Shown here: positions 7,432 to 16,419 of the stretch, in pieces
Layout of the letters: each line of letters starts with the position of its first letter
Numbering within the stretch: the stretch's first letter is position 1
Assembly (NCBI GenBank): GCA_016191525.1
Contig: JACPOK010000016.1
Location: 356,804 to 420,803, forward strand
Origin: Burkholderiales bacterium
GTDB lineage: Bacteria; Pseudomonadota; Gammaproteobacteria; Burkholderiales; Burkholderiaceae_C
Direction: 5' to 3'
DNA length: 64,000 bases
The notes under the pieces: model-generated
The model's database searches: none
Told to the model about the DNA's origin: nothing
Seen by the model: the letters and a program-made list of their open reading frames with translations, nothing else
Made by a program: the position numbers and the translations under genes

Positions 7432-7992
7432 CTAATGCGCGGCCAGCTGTTTTTCGATCTCGCGCACCAGCGCGGCGTCATCCGGCGCCGTGAGGCTGCT
7501 GTAGCTGGCGATTACGGCGCCATTTCGGCCCACCAGGTACTTGTGGAAGTTCCACATCGGCGCCTGGCCGGTCTTCTGGGCGAGTTCGCGGAACAGCGGG
7601 TTGGCGTCCTTGCCGCGCACGCTGCTCTTGCCGAACATCGGGAATTTCACGCCGAAGGTGTTTTCGCAGAAGTCGGCGATGTCCTTGTTGCTTTCCTTTT
7701 CCTGGGCGAAGTCGTTGGAGGGAAAGCCCAGCACCACCAGTCCCCGGTCCTTGTATTGCCCGTACAGCGCCTCCAGCCCCTTGTACTGGGGCGTGAAGCC
7801 GCAATAGCTGGCGGTGTTCACCACCAGTGCCACCTTGCCCGCGTACTGGCACAGGGACTGCGGCTTTTCATCCTGCAGGCGGGGAAAGGTGTGGCGCAGC
7901 GCCGGGGCGCAGGGCGCCGCGTCGGCCGCGAGGGTGCTGGCGCAGGCCGACCAGGCCAGCAAGGCGCAAATGAGGCGAAAAGTGTTCAGCAT
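7432..7992 (-). CDS. Secreted glutathione-peroxidase-family thiol peroxidase
   Basis: Thioredoxin-fold peroxidase with an N-terminal export signal ending near STLAADA. The peroxidatic cysteine lies in NTASYCGFTPQY (residue 64). The second signature block reads GFPSNDF rather than the cytosolic FPCNQF, as in the periplasmic subgroup, and the WNFHKYLV block is present. This subgroup normally uses thioredoxin-like donors rather than glutathione. The ATG at 7992 is preferred over one 18 nt upstream because AAGGA lies 8 nt before it. Divergent from the ferritin-like gene. Confidence 0.88.
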   Translation of the reverse strand: MLNTFRLICALLAWSACASTLAADAAPCAPALRHTFPRLQDEKPQSLCQYAGKVALVVNTASYCGFTPQYKGLEALYGQYKDRGLVVLGFPSNDFAQEKESNKDIADFCENTFGVKFPMFGKSSVRGKDANPLFRELAQKTGQAPMWNFHKYLVGRNGAVIASYSSLTAPDDAALVREIEKQLAAH

Positions 7993-8120
7993 GGTGCAAG
8001 TCCTTGCCATCAGTACGCGCCGGATCGCGTTTTGGAGCCGGCCGCGGCATCCGCCCGGCCGCGGCCCGCGTAAAGTCCGGGACTGCCGCCGATTTGTAAA
8101 GCAGTTTTAACACGACCGCT

Positions 8121-8126
8121 TAAAAT
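8121..8126 (+). promoter_or_regulatory. Probable -10 element for the ferritin-like gene
   Basis: TAAAAT located 24 nt before the start codon at 8150, with an AAGAAAG ribosome-binding site in between. No convincing -35 is visible. Confidence 0.35.
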
Positions 8127-8149
8127 GTGGGCAGTCAAGAAAGAACGCC

Positions 8150-9016
8150 ATGCTCTACCCTGAACTGTTCAAGCAACTGGAGTCCGTCCGCTGGGACATG
8201 GACAAGGACATCCCGTGGGCCCAGTTCGACGGCGCCCGCCTTTCCGACGAGCAGGCCCAGACCATCAAGATGAACGCCATCACCGAGTGGTCGGCGCTGC
8301 CGGCCACCGAGATGTTCCTGCGCGACAACAAGGACGACAGCGACTTTTCCGCCTTCATGTCGATCTGGTTCTTCGAGGAGCAGAAGCACTCCTTGGTGTT
8401 GATGGAATACCTGAAGCGTTTCCGCCCCGAGCTGGCCCCCACCGAGGCCGAGCTGCACGAAGTTCGCTTCGAGTTCGAGCCGGCGCCGGCGCTGGAAACG
8501 CTGATGCTGCATTTCTGCGGCGAGATCCGGCTGAACCACTGGTACCGCCGCGCCAGCGAATGGCACACCGAGCCGGTGATCAAGCACATCTACACCACGC
8601 TCAGCCAGGACGAGGCGCGCCACGGAGGTGCCTACCTGCGCTACATGAAGCGCGCGATCAACAACTTCGGCAACGAGGCCAAGGCCGCCTTCACCAAGGT
8701 AGGCGTGCTGATGGCCAGCGCCCGCCGCACCGCGCAGGCGCTGCACCCGACCAACCTGCACGTGAACAAGGCGCTGTTCCCGCGCGACACCATCCAGAGC
8801 CGCCTGCCCAATCCGGAATGGCTGGAACACTGGCTGGACACGCAGATCAACTTCGACGCGGTTTGGGAAAGCAAGGTCATCGAACGCATCCTGCACAACA
8901 TGAGCCTGCTGATGGACCGCAGCTTCAGCACGGTGCAGGAACTCAATCGCTACCGCAAGGAACTGGCCGCGCTGCTGGCCAGCGGCGGCACCGGCCCGGC
9001 GCCCCGCGCGGCGTGA
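8150..9016 (+). CDS. Ferritin-like di-iron protein
   Basis: 288-residue helical protein. Two ExxH motifs, E77-Q-K-H80 and E155-A-R-H158, plus upstream glutamates at 46/54 and 125, give the spacing of a carboxylate-bridged di-iron site like that of acyl-ACP desaturases and R2-like oxidases. I do not recognise a named family member. It could oxygenate or desaturate an acyl or aromatic substrate, or act as an oxygen or iron sensor. Its TGA overlaps the GTG of rfaE2, so the two are translationally coupled. AAGAAAG lies about 8 nt upstream of the ATG. Confidence 0.8.
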   Translation: MLYPELFKQLESVRWDMDKDIPWAQFDGARLSDEQAQTIKMNAITEWSALPATEMFLRDNKDDSDFSAFMSIWFFEEQKHSLVLMEYLKRFRPELAPTEAELHEVRFEFEPAPALETLMLHFCGEIRLNHWYRRASEWHTEPVIKHIYTTLSQDEARHGGAYLRYMKRAINNFGNEAKAAFTKVGVLMASARRTAQALHPTNLHVNKALFPRDTIQSRLPNPEWLEHWLDTQINFDAVWESKVIERILHNMSLLMDRSFSTVQELNRYRKELAALLASGGTGPAPRAA

Positions 9017-9525
9017 GCAAGCCGGCGGCCGAAGCAGGCCTGCACCAGGCGCCGGCCTTCCTTTCGAAGATCGTGGCACGGGCCGATGCGGCCCGGCGCG
9101 TGGCCGCGCTGCCCCAGCCCGTGGTCTTCACCAACGGCGTTTTCGACGTGCTGCATCGCGGCCACGCCACCTACCTCGCGCAGGCGCGCGCGCTGGGTGC
9201 CAGCCTGGTGGTGGCGCTGAACACCGACGCCTCCGCCCGGCGGCTGGGCAAGGGCGCCGGCCGGCCGCTGAACAACGAGCAGGACCGCGCCGCCCTGCTG
9301 GCGGCGCTGGAATCGGTCAGCCTGGTGACCTGGTTCAGCGAAGACACGCCGCTGGAGATCGTCACCGAGCTGCGGCCTGCCGTGCTGGTCAAGGGTGGCG
9401 ACTACGACATGAGCCGGCTGGCCGAAGCCCGGTTCGTGCAGGACAGCGGGGGCCAGGCGCTGGCCATCCCGTTCGTGGACGGCTACTCCACCACCGCGCT
9501 GGTGGAGCGCATCAGGCAGGGCTAG
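9013..9525 (+). CDS. rfaE2: D-glycero-beta-D-manno-heptose 1-phosphate adenylyltransferase
   Basis: Nucleotidyltransferase of 170 residues that makes ADP-heptose for the LPS inner core. Motifs: FTNGVFDVLHRGHATYL (the HxGH-type nucleotide-binding block), KGGDYD and a C-terminal YSTTALVERI. Only the adenylyltransferase half of HldE is present. Separate rfaE1/rfaE2 genes are common in betaproteobacteria, and the kinase partner is not in this window. The GTG start overlaps the stop of the di-iron gene. The stop shares the tetranucleotide CTAG with the convergent gene's stop. Confidence 0.92.
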   Translation: MSKPAAEAGLHQAPAFLSKIVARADAARRVAALPQPVVFTNGVFDVLHRGHATYLAQARALGASLVVALNTDASARRLGKGAGRPLNNEQDRAALLAALESVSLVTWFSEDTPLEIVTELRPAVLVKGGDYDMSRLAEARFVQDSGGQALAIPFVDGYSTTALVERIRQG

Positions 9526-9887
9526 AAAAGAAAGAGCGTGGCCGCGCAGCCGGCGGCGAATGCGCAGGTCAGCACCACGGCCCAAGCCAGGCGGGCCTCA
9601 TCGCCGGCGGGTTGCACATGCCCAGAGGGATGCGAATTGCGCAGCACTTCCAGCGCCTTGTCGGCGGTGGCGCCGTCCAGCAGGCAGGCAATCGCCTTCA
9701 CCAGTTCCTGCGGCGCCCGGGCGATGATCAGATCGCTCACCCAGCCATGCAGCGAAGCCAGCCGCTCGTGCGGTGGCAGGCTCAGCACATGCTCCAGCCG
9801 CGAGCGCATGGCGCGGTCTTCGCAGGCCGCCCGCAGCATCGTGATGAAGCTGTCGATCTGCCCGACATTGAGTGGGTTGGCGTGCAT
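9522..9887 (-). CDS. Hypothetical protein with C-terminal membrane anchor
   Basis: 121 residues. An alpha-helical, mildly acidic N-terminal part (HANPLNVGQIDSFITMLRAA onward) is followed by a single C-terminal hydrophobic segment (LAWAVVLTCAFAAGCAATLFLF region), suggesting a tail-anchored cytosolic domain. Codon use is GC-rich at third positions as in real genes here. I recognise no family. Convergent with rfaE2, with overlapping stops. The start at 9887 is the most plausible ATG but lacks a clear Shine-Dalgarno. Confidence 0.6.
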   Translation of the reverse strand: MHANPLNVGQIDSFITMLRAACEDRAMRSRLEHVLSLPPHERLASLHGWVSDLIIARAPQELVKAIACLLDGATADKALEVLRNSHPSGHVQPAGDEARLAWAVVLTCAFAAGCAATLFLF

Positions 9888-9960
9888 GGGAGCCGCGATT
9901 ACATCGCGCGCGAACCAGCCTTTCAAGCGGCGCGCGCCACAAAACCCGGCGGACCGTGCG

Positions 9961-10539
9961 CTAGTTCTCGCTTGCTGCCGTGCACAGCAGGCCGCAGGCG
10001 GCGCCCGCGACGGCTCCGGCCAGGTGCGCGGCATAAACCACGTTGCCGCCCCAGCCCGGGTCGAACGCCACCGGCTGCAGCCACGCGCCTTCGGCAAGCA
10101 GCTTGATCCCCACGCCGCAGAACAGCGCGAACGACAGGGGCTTGTGCGAGCCGCGCAGCGCCAGCCGCGCCCACAGCACCATCGCGGCGGCATGCACCAC
10201 GCCGCCCAACCCGCCGTAGCGCGCGACTTCGGGCCAGAGCAGCAGCGCCAGTGTTGTGGCCGGCCATGCGACGAGAAGCGCAACAGCGGCATGCCGACCC
10301 GCGCCAAGCCAGGTGCCCAGCACCGCCAGTGCGGCCAGGGCCAGCAGGTTGCCGGCCAGGCTGCCGGCCGAGGCATGCACCCAGGCAGAGGTCCAGAGCG
10401 TCCAGGGCCGCAGCACCCAGCCGACGGCATCCCATTCCAGCGCCTGTGCGCTGCGCCCGGCCACGCCCGCCAGCAGCGCGCCCAAGCCAATCAGCGCGCA
10501 CACGCCGGCCCAGGCACGGGACGGGACGCGTTTGCGCAT
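9961..10539 (-). CDS. Rhomboid-fold membrane protein, catalytic serine absent (rhombosortase-like)
   Basis: 192 residues, about six membrane segments. It has the rhomboid/rhombosortase hallmarks RPWTLWTSAWVHAS...GNLLAL early and the late HLAGAVAG helix containing His172. At the position where rhomboid proteases have GxSG it reads GLGG (residues 110-113), so the nucleophilic serine is replaced by glycine. Probably an inactive relative (iRhom-like in principle) rather than a protease. Its ATG overlaps the stop of the RND pump gene by one base. No GlyGly-CTERM substrate is recognised nearby. Confidence 0.72.
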   Translation of the reverse strand: MRKRVPSRAWAGVCALIGLGALLAGVAGRSAQALEWDAVGWVLRPWTLWTSAWVHASAGSLAGNLLALAALAVLGTWLGAGRHAAVALLVAWPATTLALLLWPEVARYGGLGGVVHAAAMVLWARLALRGSHKPLSFALFCGVGIKLLAEGAWLQPVAFDPGWGGNVVYAAHLAGAVAGAACGLLCTAASEN

Positions 10540-13500
10540 CAGGCCTTCGCCGGCGGCTCGGCGGCCGCGCCGCCGGCAGGTGCCACCGGCAAGGGCTTGC
10601 GCCGCAGCCGCGCCGCGGTGCGCTTGATGAAGTGCTCCAGGTCGTCCAGCCAGATGAACACCACCGGCACCACCAGCAGGCTGAGCACCGTGGAGGTGAT
10701 CAGCCCGCCGATCACCGCCACCGCCATCGGCGAGCGGAAGCTCGGGTCCGCCGTGCCAAGGCCGATGGCGATGGGCAACATGCCCGCGCCCATGGCGATG
10801 GTGGTCATGATGATGGGCCGGGCGCGCTTGTGGCAGGCGTCCAGCAACGCGTCAAAGCGCGACAGCCCCTGGTCGCGCCGCGCCACGATGGCGTATTCCA
10901 CCAGCAGGATGGAGTTCTTGGTGGCCACCCCCATCAGCATGATCAGGCCGATCAGCGACGGCATCGAAAAGCTTTTCTGCGCGATCAACAGGCCCACGAA
11001 CGCGCCGCCCAGCGAGAGCGGCAGCGCGGCAAGAATCGTCACCGGGTGCAGGAAGTCCTTGAACAGCAGCACCAGCACGATGTAGATGCACAGCACGCCG
11101 GTCAGCATGGCCAGGCCGAAGCTGGCGAACAACTCGCCCATCACTTCCGCATCGCCCACCTCGATCACCTTCACGCCGGCCGGCAGGTTCTTGACGGAGG
11201 GCAGTTCCTGCGCGGCGGCCGCCACGTCGCCCAGCGGCAGGCCCGACAGCTCGATCTCGAAGTTGACGTTGCGCTGCCGGTCATAGCGGTCGATCACCGC
11301 CGGCCCGCCCGCGATTTCCAGCGTGGCGACCTGGCCCAGCATCACCGGCCCGCGCGTACCCGGCACCGCCAGGCGCTCCAGCACCGACAGGTCCTTGCGC
11401 GCGTCCTCCTGCAGCCGCACCAGGATGGGCACCTGCCGCTGCGACAGGTTCAGCTTGGGCAGGGCAATGTCGTAATCGCCCGCGGTGGCGATGCGCAGTG
11501 TCTCGCCGATGGCTGCGCTGGTCACCCCGAGGTCGGCGGCCCTGGCGAAATCAGGCCGCACCGCGATCTCGGGGCGAATCAGGCTGGCGGTGGAGGCCAC
11601 GCTGCCCAGGCCGGGAATGGTGCGCAGGTCTTTTTCCACGGCCAGCGCCGCCGCCTGCAGCGCCTGCGGGTCTTCGCCCGTCAGCACCAGGATGTATTTC
11701 TCGCCCGAGCCGCCCAGGCCCACCTTGCTGCGCACGCCGGGCAGGGGCTCCAGCGCGGCGCGGATCTGATTTTCGATGCCCTGCTTGCGCGGCCGGTCGC
11801 CGCGGTCGGCCAGCAGGATGGTGAGCGTGGCCTTGCGCACCTCTGCGGCGCCGGAGGGCGCGAACGGGTCGCCGCCCGCGCTGCCGCCGCCGATGGTGGT
11901 GTACACGCTCTTCACGTGCGCCACCCTGGCGATCATCAGCCGCGCCTGCTCGGCCACGGCCTGCGTCTGCGCCAGCGTGGAGCCGGGCGCCAGTTCGAGG
12001 TAGACCTGCGTCTGCGAGTTGTCGTCCGGCGGGATGAAGCCGGTGGGCAGCAGCGGGATCAGCGCCACCGAGCCAAAGAAAAACAGCGTGGACAACACCA
12101 TGGTTGCGACCCGGTGCTTCATGCTCCAGCCAACGCAGCGCAGGTAGATCTGCAGCCAGCGCGGGTCCTTGTGCGCGGTGACGATGGGCTTGAGCAGGTA
12201 GGCCGCCATCATGGGCGTGAGCACCCGCGCCACCAGCAGCGACGCGGCCACCGCCAGCGAAGCAGTCCAGCCGAACTGCTTGAAGAACTTGCCGGCCACG
12301 CCGCTCATGAACGCCGTGGGCAGGAACACCGCGATCAGCGTGAAAGTGGTGGCGATCACGGCCAGCCCGATCTCATCGGCCGCCTCCATCGCCGCCTGGT
12401 AGGGGGTCTTGCCCATGCGCAGGTGGCGCACGATGTTCTCCACCTCCACGATGGCGTCGTCCACCAGGATGCCCACCACCAGCGACAAGGCCAGCAGCGT
12501 GACCACGTTGACCGAGAAGCCCAGCAGGTACATGCCCACGAACGCCGGGATCACCGACATCGGCAGCGCGACGGCCGAGACGAAAGTCGCGCGCCAGTCG
12601 CGCAGGAACAGCCACACCACCAGCACCGCCAGGATGGCGCCTTCATAGAGCAGGTGCAGCGAGCCGTGGTATTCCTCCTCGACCGGCGTCACGAAGTCGA
12701 AGGCCTGGGTGAGCTCCAGGTCGGGGTGTTGCAGCTTCAGTTCGGCCAGCGCCTTCTGGATCGCCGCGCCCACAGTCACTTCGCTTTCGCCGCGGCTTCG
12801 CGAGACTTCGAACCCCACCACCGGCTTGCCGTTGAGCAGCGCCGCGGCGCGCGGCTCGGCCGTGGTGTCGCTCACCGTGGCGACCTGGTCCAGCCGCAGG
12901 TGGCGGCCGTCGGCCAGGCCGATGTCCAGCGCGCCGATTTCCTGCGCGGTCTTCACCGTGGCCAGTGTGCGCACGGGCTGCTCGCCGCCGCCGATGTCGG
13001 TGCGCCCGCCGGCGCTCTCGGTCTGCACCTGGCGCAGCTGGCGCGAGATGTCGGACGCGGTGGCGCCCAGCGCCTGCAGCTTCGAGGGATCCAGCGCCAC
13101 GCGGATCTCGCGGGTCACGCCGCCTACCCGGTTCACTGCGCCGACGCCGCGCACCGCCAGCAGCTTGCGCGAGATGTCGTTGTCGACAAACCAGGACAGC
13201 GCCTCCTCGTCCATCCGCTGCGAGCGCACGGTGAACGCCAGCACCGGCTGGCTGGCCAGGTCCATCTTGGTGACGATGGGTTCGCGGACGTCGCCCGGCA
13301 ACTCGCTGCGCACCCGCGCCACGGCGGAGCGCACGTCGTCCACCGCTTCCTGCACCGGCTTTTCGAGCCGGAATTCGGCGGTGATGGTCACCGCCCCGTC
13401 CTGCACCTTGGTGTAGATGTGCTTGAGGCCCTGCAGCGTGGCCAGCGCGTTCTCGATCTTGCGCGCCACGTCGGTCTCCAGCTGGCCGGGCGCCGCGCCC

Positions 13501-13658
13501 GGCAGCGCCGCGGTCACCATCACCGTGGGCAGGTCGATGTCGGGGAAGTTCTGCACCTTCATCGCGTTGAACGACAGCACACCCGCGAAGGTGAGCAGCA
13601 CGAACAGCATCACCGCGGGAATGGGGTTCTTGATCGACCAGGAGGAGACGTTCATCAT
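10539..13658 (-). CDS. RND efflux pump inner-membrane transporter (HAE1-type)
   Basis: 1039 residues, the usual size for AcrB/MdtB-class trimers. It starts WSIKNPIPAVMLFVLLTFAG. Two repeats of six helices flank two large periplasmic domains. The proton-relay aspartates lie in GILVDDAIVEVENIVRH in the fourth helix. The second half has the LMGVATKNSILLVEY block. Third gene of an outer-membrane-factor, adaptor, pump operon. Substrate is not predictable; the upstream ACP/KS/reductase trio on the same strand raises the possibility of exporting its product. Confidence 0.93.
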   Translation of the reverse strand: MMNVSSWSIKNPIPAVMLFVLLTFAGVLSFNAMKVQNFPDIDLPTVMVTAALPGAAPGQLETDVARKIENALATLQGLKHIYTKVQDGAVTITAEFRLEKPVQEAVDDVRSAVARVRSELPGDVREPIVTKMDLASQPVLAFTVRSQRMDEEALSWFVDNDISRKLLAVRGVGAVNRVGGVTREIRVALDPSKLQALGATASDISRQLRQVQTESAGGRTDIGGGEQPVRTLATVKTAQEIGALDIGLADGRHLRLDQVATVSDTTAEPRAAALLNGKPVVGFEVSRSRGESEVTVGAAIQKALAELKLQHPDLELTQAFDFVTPVEEEYHGSLHLLYEGAILAVLVVWLFLRDWRATFVSAVALPMSVIPAFVGMYLLGFSVNVVTLLALSLVVGILVDDAIVEVENIVRHLRMGKTPYQAAMEAADEIGLAVIATTFTLIAVFLPTAFMSGVAGKFFKQFGWTASLAVAASLLVARVLTPMMAAYLLKPIVTAHKDPRWLQIYLRCVGWSMKHRVATMVLSTLFFFGSVALIPLLPTGFIPPDDNSQTQVYLELAPGSTLAQTQAVAEQARLMIARVAHVKSVYTTIGGGSAGGDPFAPSGAAEVRKATLTILLADRGDRPRKQGIENQIRAALEPLPGVRSKVGLGGSGEKYILVLTGEDPQALQAAALAVEKDLRTIPGLGSVASTASLIRPEIAVRPDFARAADLGVTSAAIGETLRIATAGDYDIALPKLNLSQRQVPILVRLQEDARKDLSVLERLAVPGTRGPVMLGQVATLEIAGGPAVIDRYDRQRNVNFEIELSGLPLGDVAAAAQELPSVKNLPAGVKVIEVGDAEVMGELFASFGLAMLTGVLCIYIVLVLLFKDFLHPVTILAALPLSLGGAFVGLLIAQKSFSMPSLIGLIMLMGVATKNSILLVEYAIVARRDQGLSRFDALLDACHKRARPIIMTTIAMGAGMLPIAIGLGTADPSFRSPMAVAVIGGLITSTVLSLLVVPVVFIWLDDLEHFIKRTAARLRRKPLPVAPAGGAAAEPPAKA

Positions 13659-13670
13659 TGCGGACGCTCC

Positions 13671-14843
13671 TTATTTCGTAGCAGCCGACGCACGGCTGGC
13701 GGGCGTTGCGGGCACTTTTGCCTCTGAATCCGAGACGCGGACCAGGTCCCCGTCGTTCAGGAAGCCCGCGCCCGCGGCGACGATGCGGGCATCAGCCGCG
13801 AGGCCGCTGGTCACTTCCACGCGGCCGGCGTCGAAGCGCCCGGTCTGGATCTTCAGCTGGCTTACCCGGTTGTCCGGGTTCACGCGGTACACATAGCTGA
13901 AGCCGTCGCGCACCACCAGCGCGGGCTGGGGAATCGTCAGCGCCGGGGTGGCGCCCAGGTCGAACTCGCCGCGCGCGAACATGCCGGCGCGGGCACTGCC
14001 GCTGGCCGCGCCGGGCAGCGAAGCCAGATCCACGTAGACCAGCGCGGCGCGCGTTTGCGGGTCCACCGTGGGGCCGATGGTGCGCACCCGGCCCGCGAGG
14101 CGCGCGCCGCTGGCGGCGGTGACCATCGCCGTGGTGCCCGGCGTCAGCCGGCCCAGTTCGGTGGAGGTGACCTCGGCGCGCCATTCCAGGCGCCCCTGGC
14201 GGATCAGGCGGAACAGTTCGGCCCCGTTGGCCACCACGGCGCCGACGGTGGCGGCGCGGGCGGAGATGATGCCGCTGTCCGGCGCCAGCACGGCCGTCTG
14301 GTTCAGCCGCACTTCCTGCGCACGGAATTGCGCGCGCGCCGCCTCCACCCGGGCCTTCGCGGTCTTTTCCGCGGTGAGGTACTGGTTGATCTGCGATGCG
14401 CTCAGCGCGCCGGTGGCCTGCAGGCTGCGGGCCCGCTCGGCATCGGCCGCGGCATTGGCGGCATTGGCCTCCGCCTCGCCCAGGCTGGCTCGCGCCTGCG
14501 CCACTTCGGCGCGCAGCGTGTCCGACGAGAAGGTGGCCAGCACCTGCCCTTTGGCCACGCGGTCGCCGACGTTGACGCGTACTTCGGTCAGCCGCAGGCC
14601 GCCGGCCTCGGTGCCGACGCTGGCTTCCTGCCAGGCCGCGATGTTGCCGTTGGCGGCCAGCTTGATGGGCAGGCTGGCGCGCTGCGGCAGCACGGTGCTG
14701 ACGGTGAGCGCGGGCTTCACGGCGGCCTTCTTGTCGTCCGCGGCGCGCGAGGCCGAGGCCCACAGGGCCAGGCCCGCCGCGGCGGCGATGCACAGGGCCG
14801 CGGCTGCGGCGGCGGGGTTGAGCCGGGTCTTCATGTCGTTCAT
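13671..14843 (-). CDS. RND periplasmic adaptor (membrane fusion protein)
   Basis: 390 residues. N-terminal signal/anchor, then the lipoyl-like half-motif VGTEAGGLRLTEVRVNVGDRVAKGQVLA, a coiled-coil hairpin rich in Ala/Glu (about residues 100-170), the second lipoyl half (LAPDSGIISARAATVGAVV) and a beta-barrel domain. It bridges pump and outer-membrane channel. It lies 12 bp from the pump gene and 18 bp from the channel gene, consistent with one transcript. Confidence 0.92.
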   Translation of the reverse strand: MNDMKTRLNPAAAAAALCIAAAAGLALWASASRAADDKKAAVKPALTVSTVLPQRASLPIKLAANGNIAAWQEASVGTEAGGLRLTEVRVNVGDRVAKGQVLATFSSDTLRAEVAQARASLGEAEANAANAAADAERARSLQATGALSASQINQYLTAEKTAKARVEAARAQFRAQEVRLNQTAVLAPDSGIISARAATVGAVVANGAELFRLIRQGRLEWRAEVTSTELGRLTPGTTAMVTAASGARLAGRVRTIGPTVDPQTRAALVYVDLASLPGAASGSARAGMFARGEFDLGATPALTIPQPALVVRDGFSYVYRVNPDNRVSQLKIQTGRFDAGRVEVTSGLAADARIVAAGAGFLNDGDLVRVSDSEAKVPATPASRASAATK

Positions 14844-14861
14844 GTTGTTGTTGTCCTAATC

Positions 14862-16298
14862 TCAGGGCCGGGTTGCCGCGGTGTCGGTGCCGGGACGCGC
14901 CCAGCCGCCGCCAACCGCGCGGTACAGGGCGATCCAGGCCGCGACGCGTTCGCGCTGCAGGTTCACCAGCGCGGTCTCGGCCGCCAGCGCGGTGCGGCGC
15001 GCGTCTTCCAGTTCCACCAGGCTGGCCAGGCCGCTCCTGTAGCGAGCCTCGGTGGCGGTGAAGGAGATGCGGTAGCCCTCGATCGCGTTGGCGGCGTCTT
15101 CGCTCCGGGCGCGCGCGCTGTCCAGGTTGACCAGGGCTTCCTCCACCTCACGCACCGCCTGGCGCACGCGGGCCTGGTACAGCGCCACCGCCTCGTCGTA
15201 GCGCGCCTCGCTGGCGCGCACGCCCGCGGCGGCCGCGCCGCCGTCAAGCAGCGGCACTGTCATGGCCAGCGGGCCGATCGACCAGGTCTTGACGCTGCCG
15301 CTCTCGCCGCCTGCGTAGTAGCGCCCTATGCCCACAGAGCCACTGAGCGTGAGGCGCGGAAAGCGCTGGGCCTGCGCAGTGCCGACATCGGCGCCGGCGG
15401 CGGCGACTTCACGCTCGGCGGTGTAGACGTCGGGCCGCTGGGCCAGCATCGGCGCCGGAATCTCCTGGACCGCGAAGGGCGCGGGGAGCGGCAGGCCCGC
15501 GCGGGCGGCGGCGAGCTTTTGCGCCAGCAGCGGCTCGGGCAGCGCGGTCATTGCCACCAGCGCCTTCAGGTCCACCGCGCACTGCGCGCGCTGCTGGGTG
15601 AGCCGCATGGCGCCTTCCGCGGCGCTGGCGCGGGCCAGTGCCGCCGTGGCCGGTGCCTGGAAACCGGCGTTGGCGCTAAGGCCTGCCAGGCGCGCCGTCT
15701 CGGCGCGCGAGCGGGCATCGGACTCGGCGACGTCCTGCAGCTTTTCGCAGGTGCGCCGGCTGTAGTACTGGTTGGCCACCTCCGCGGCGGCGATCACGCG
15801 CGCGTCGTGCCAGCCCGCCTGGCTGCCTTCCAGCCGCGCCTGCACCGCGTCACGCGCGGCGCCCAGCCCGCCGAACACGTCGATCTCCCAGCGCGCCTGC
15901 AGGCCGGCCTGGACCAGCGTGACGGGTATCGGCACGGTGGGGTCGGTCACGCCGCGGCTGGCGGAACCGGTGCCGTCCAGGCGCGGCCCGAGCTGCGCGC
16001 CAGCGTTGACGCGTGCCAGGCGCGCCTGCTCTATGCGCGAACGGGCCTGGGCCACGGTGGGACTGGCCGTCTGCGCGGCTTCCACCAGCTCGACCAGCAG
16101 CGGGTCATCGAATTGCTGCCACCAGCGGCCCAGCTCCGGCAGCTGGCCGCCGTGCGGCAGCGGGGCGTACCACTGCGGCGGCACCGGGGCGGTGGCGGGC
16201 GCGGGTGACTGGACGGCGCATGCCGCCAGCCATGCCGGCAGGCTGATGGCGAGCCAGCCGCGCCATACGCGAAGGCCCATCGCATGATTGGTTTTCAT
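14862..16298 (-). CDS. RND outer-membrane channel lipoprotein (NodT/OprM family)
   Basis: 478 residues with a lipobox WLAAC putting the lipidated cysteine at residue 27. It has two repeats of the outer-membrane-efflux helices and strands. Family markers: RWWQQFDDPLL near the N-terminus, WEIDVFGGLGAARDAV, and LAQRPDVYTAEREVAAA (the conserved RPDV block). First gene of the tripartite pump operon. Confidence 0.93.
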   Translation of the reverse strand: MKTNHAMGLRVWRGWLAISLPAWLAACAVQSPAPATAPVPPQWYAPLPHGGQLPELGRWWQQFDDPLLVELVEAAQTASPTVAQARSRIEQARLARVNAGAQLGPRLDGTGSASRGVTDPTVPIPVTLVQAGLQARWEIDVFGGLGAARDAVQARLEGSQAGWHDARVIAAAEVANQYYSRRTCEKLQDVAESDARSRAETARLAGLSANAGFQAPATAALARASAAEGAMRLTQQRAQCAVDLKALVAMTALPEPLLAQKLAAARAGLPLPAPFAVQEIPAPMLAQRPDVYTAEREVAAAGADVGTAQAQRFPRLTLSGSVGIGRYYAGGESGSVKTWSIGPLAMTVPLLDGGAAAAGVRASEARYDEAVALYQARVRQAVREVEEALVNLDSARARSEDAANAIEGYRISFTATEARYRSGLASLVELEDARRTALAAETALVNLQRERVAAWIALYRAVGGGWARPGTDTAATRP

Positions 16299-16419
16299 CG
16301 CTTTTCCAGGGTGTTCCGGTGGCGCTGTCGCAGCCCATGCGCGGGCGGTCCGTCCGGTGCGGGGAATTACAACATAGCGTGCAGCCGCCCTGTTCCCGTT
16401 TGTGACAGGAGGGTGGCGG

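Noticed and set aside
10251..13727. 1158-codon plus-strand open frame opposite the RND pump gene
   Set aside because: Product is His/Arg/Gln/Ala-rich without family motifs; it is the antisense shadow caused by high third-position GC in the pump gene.
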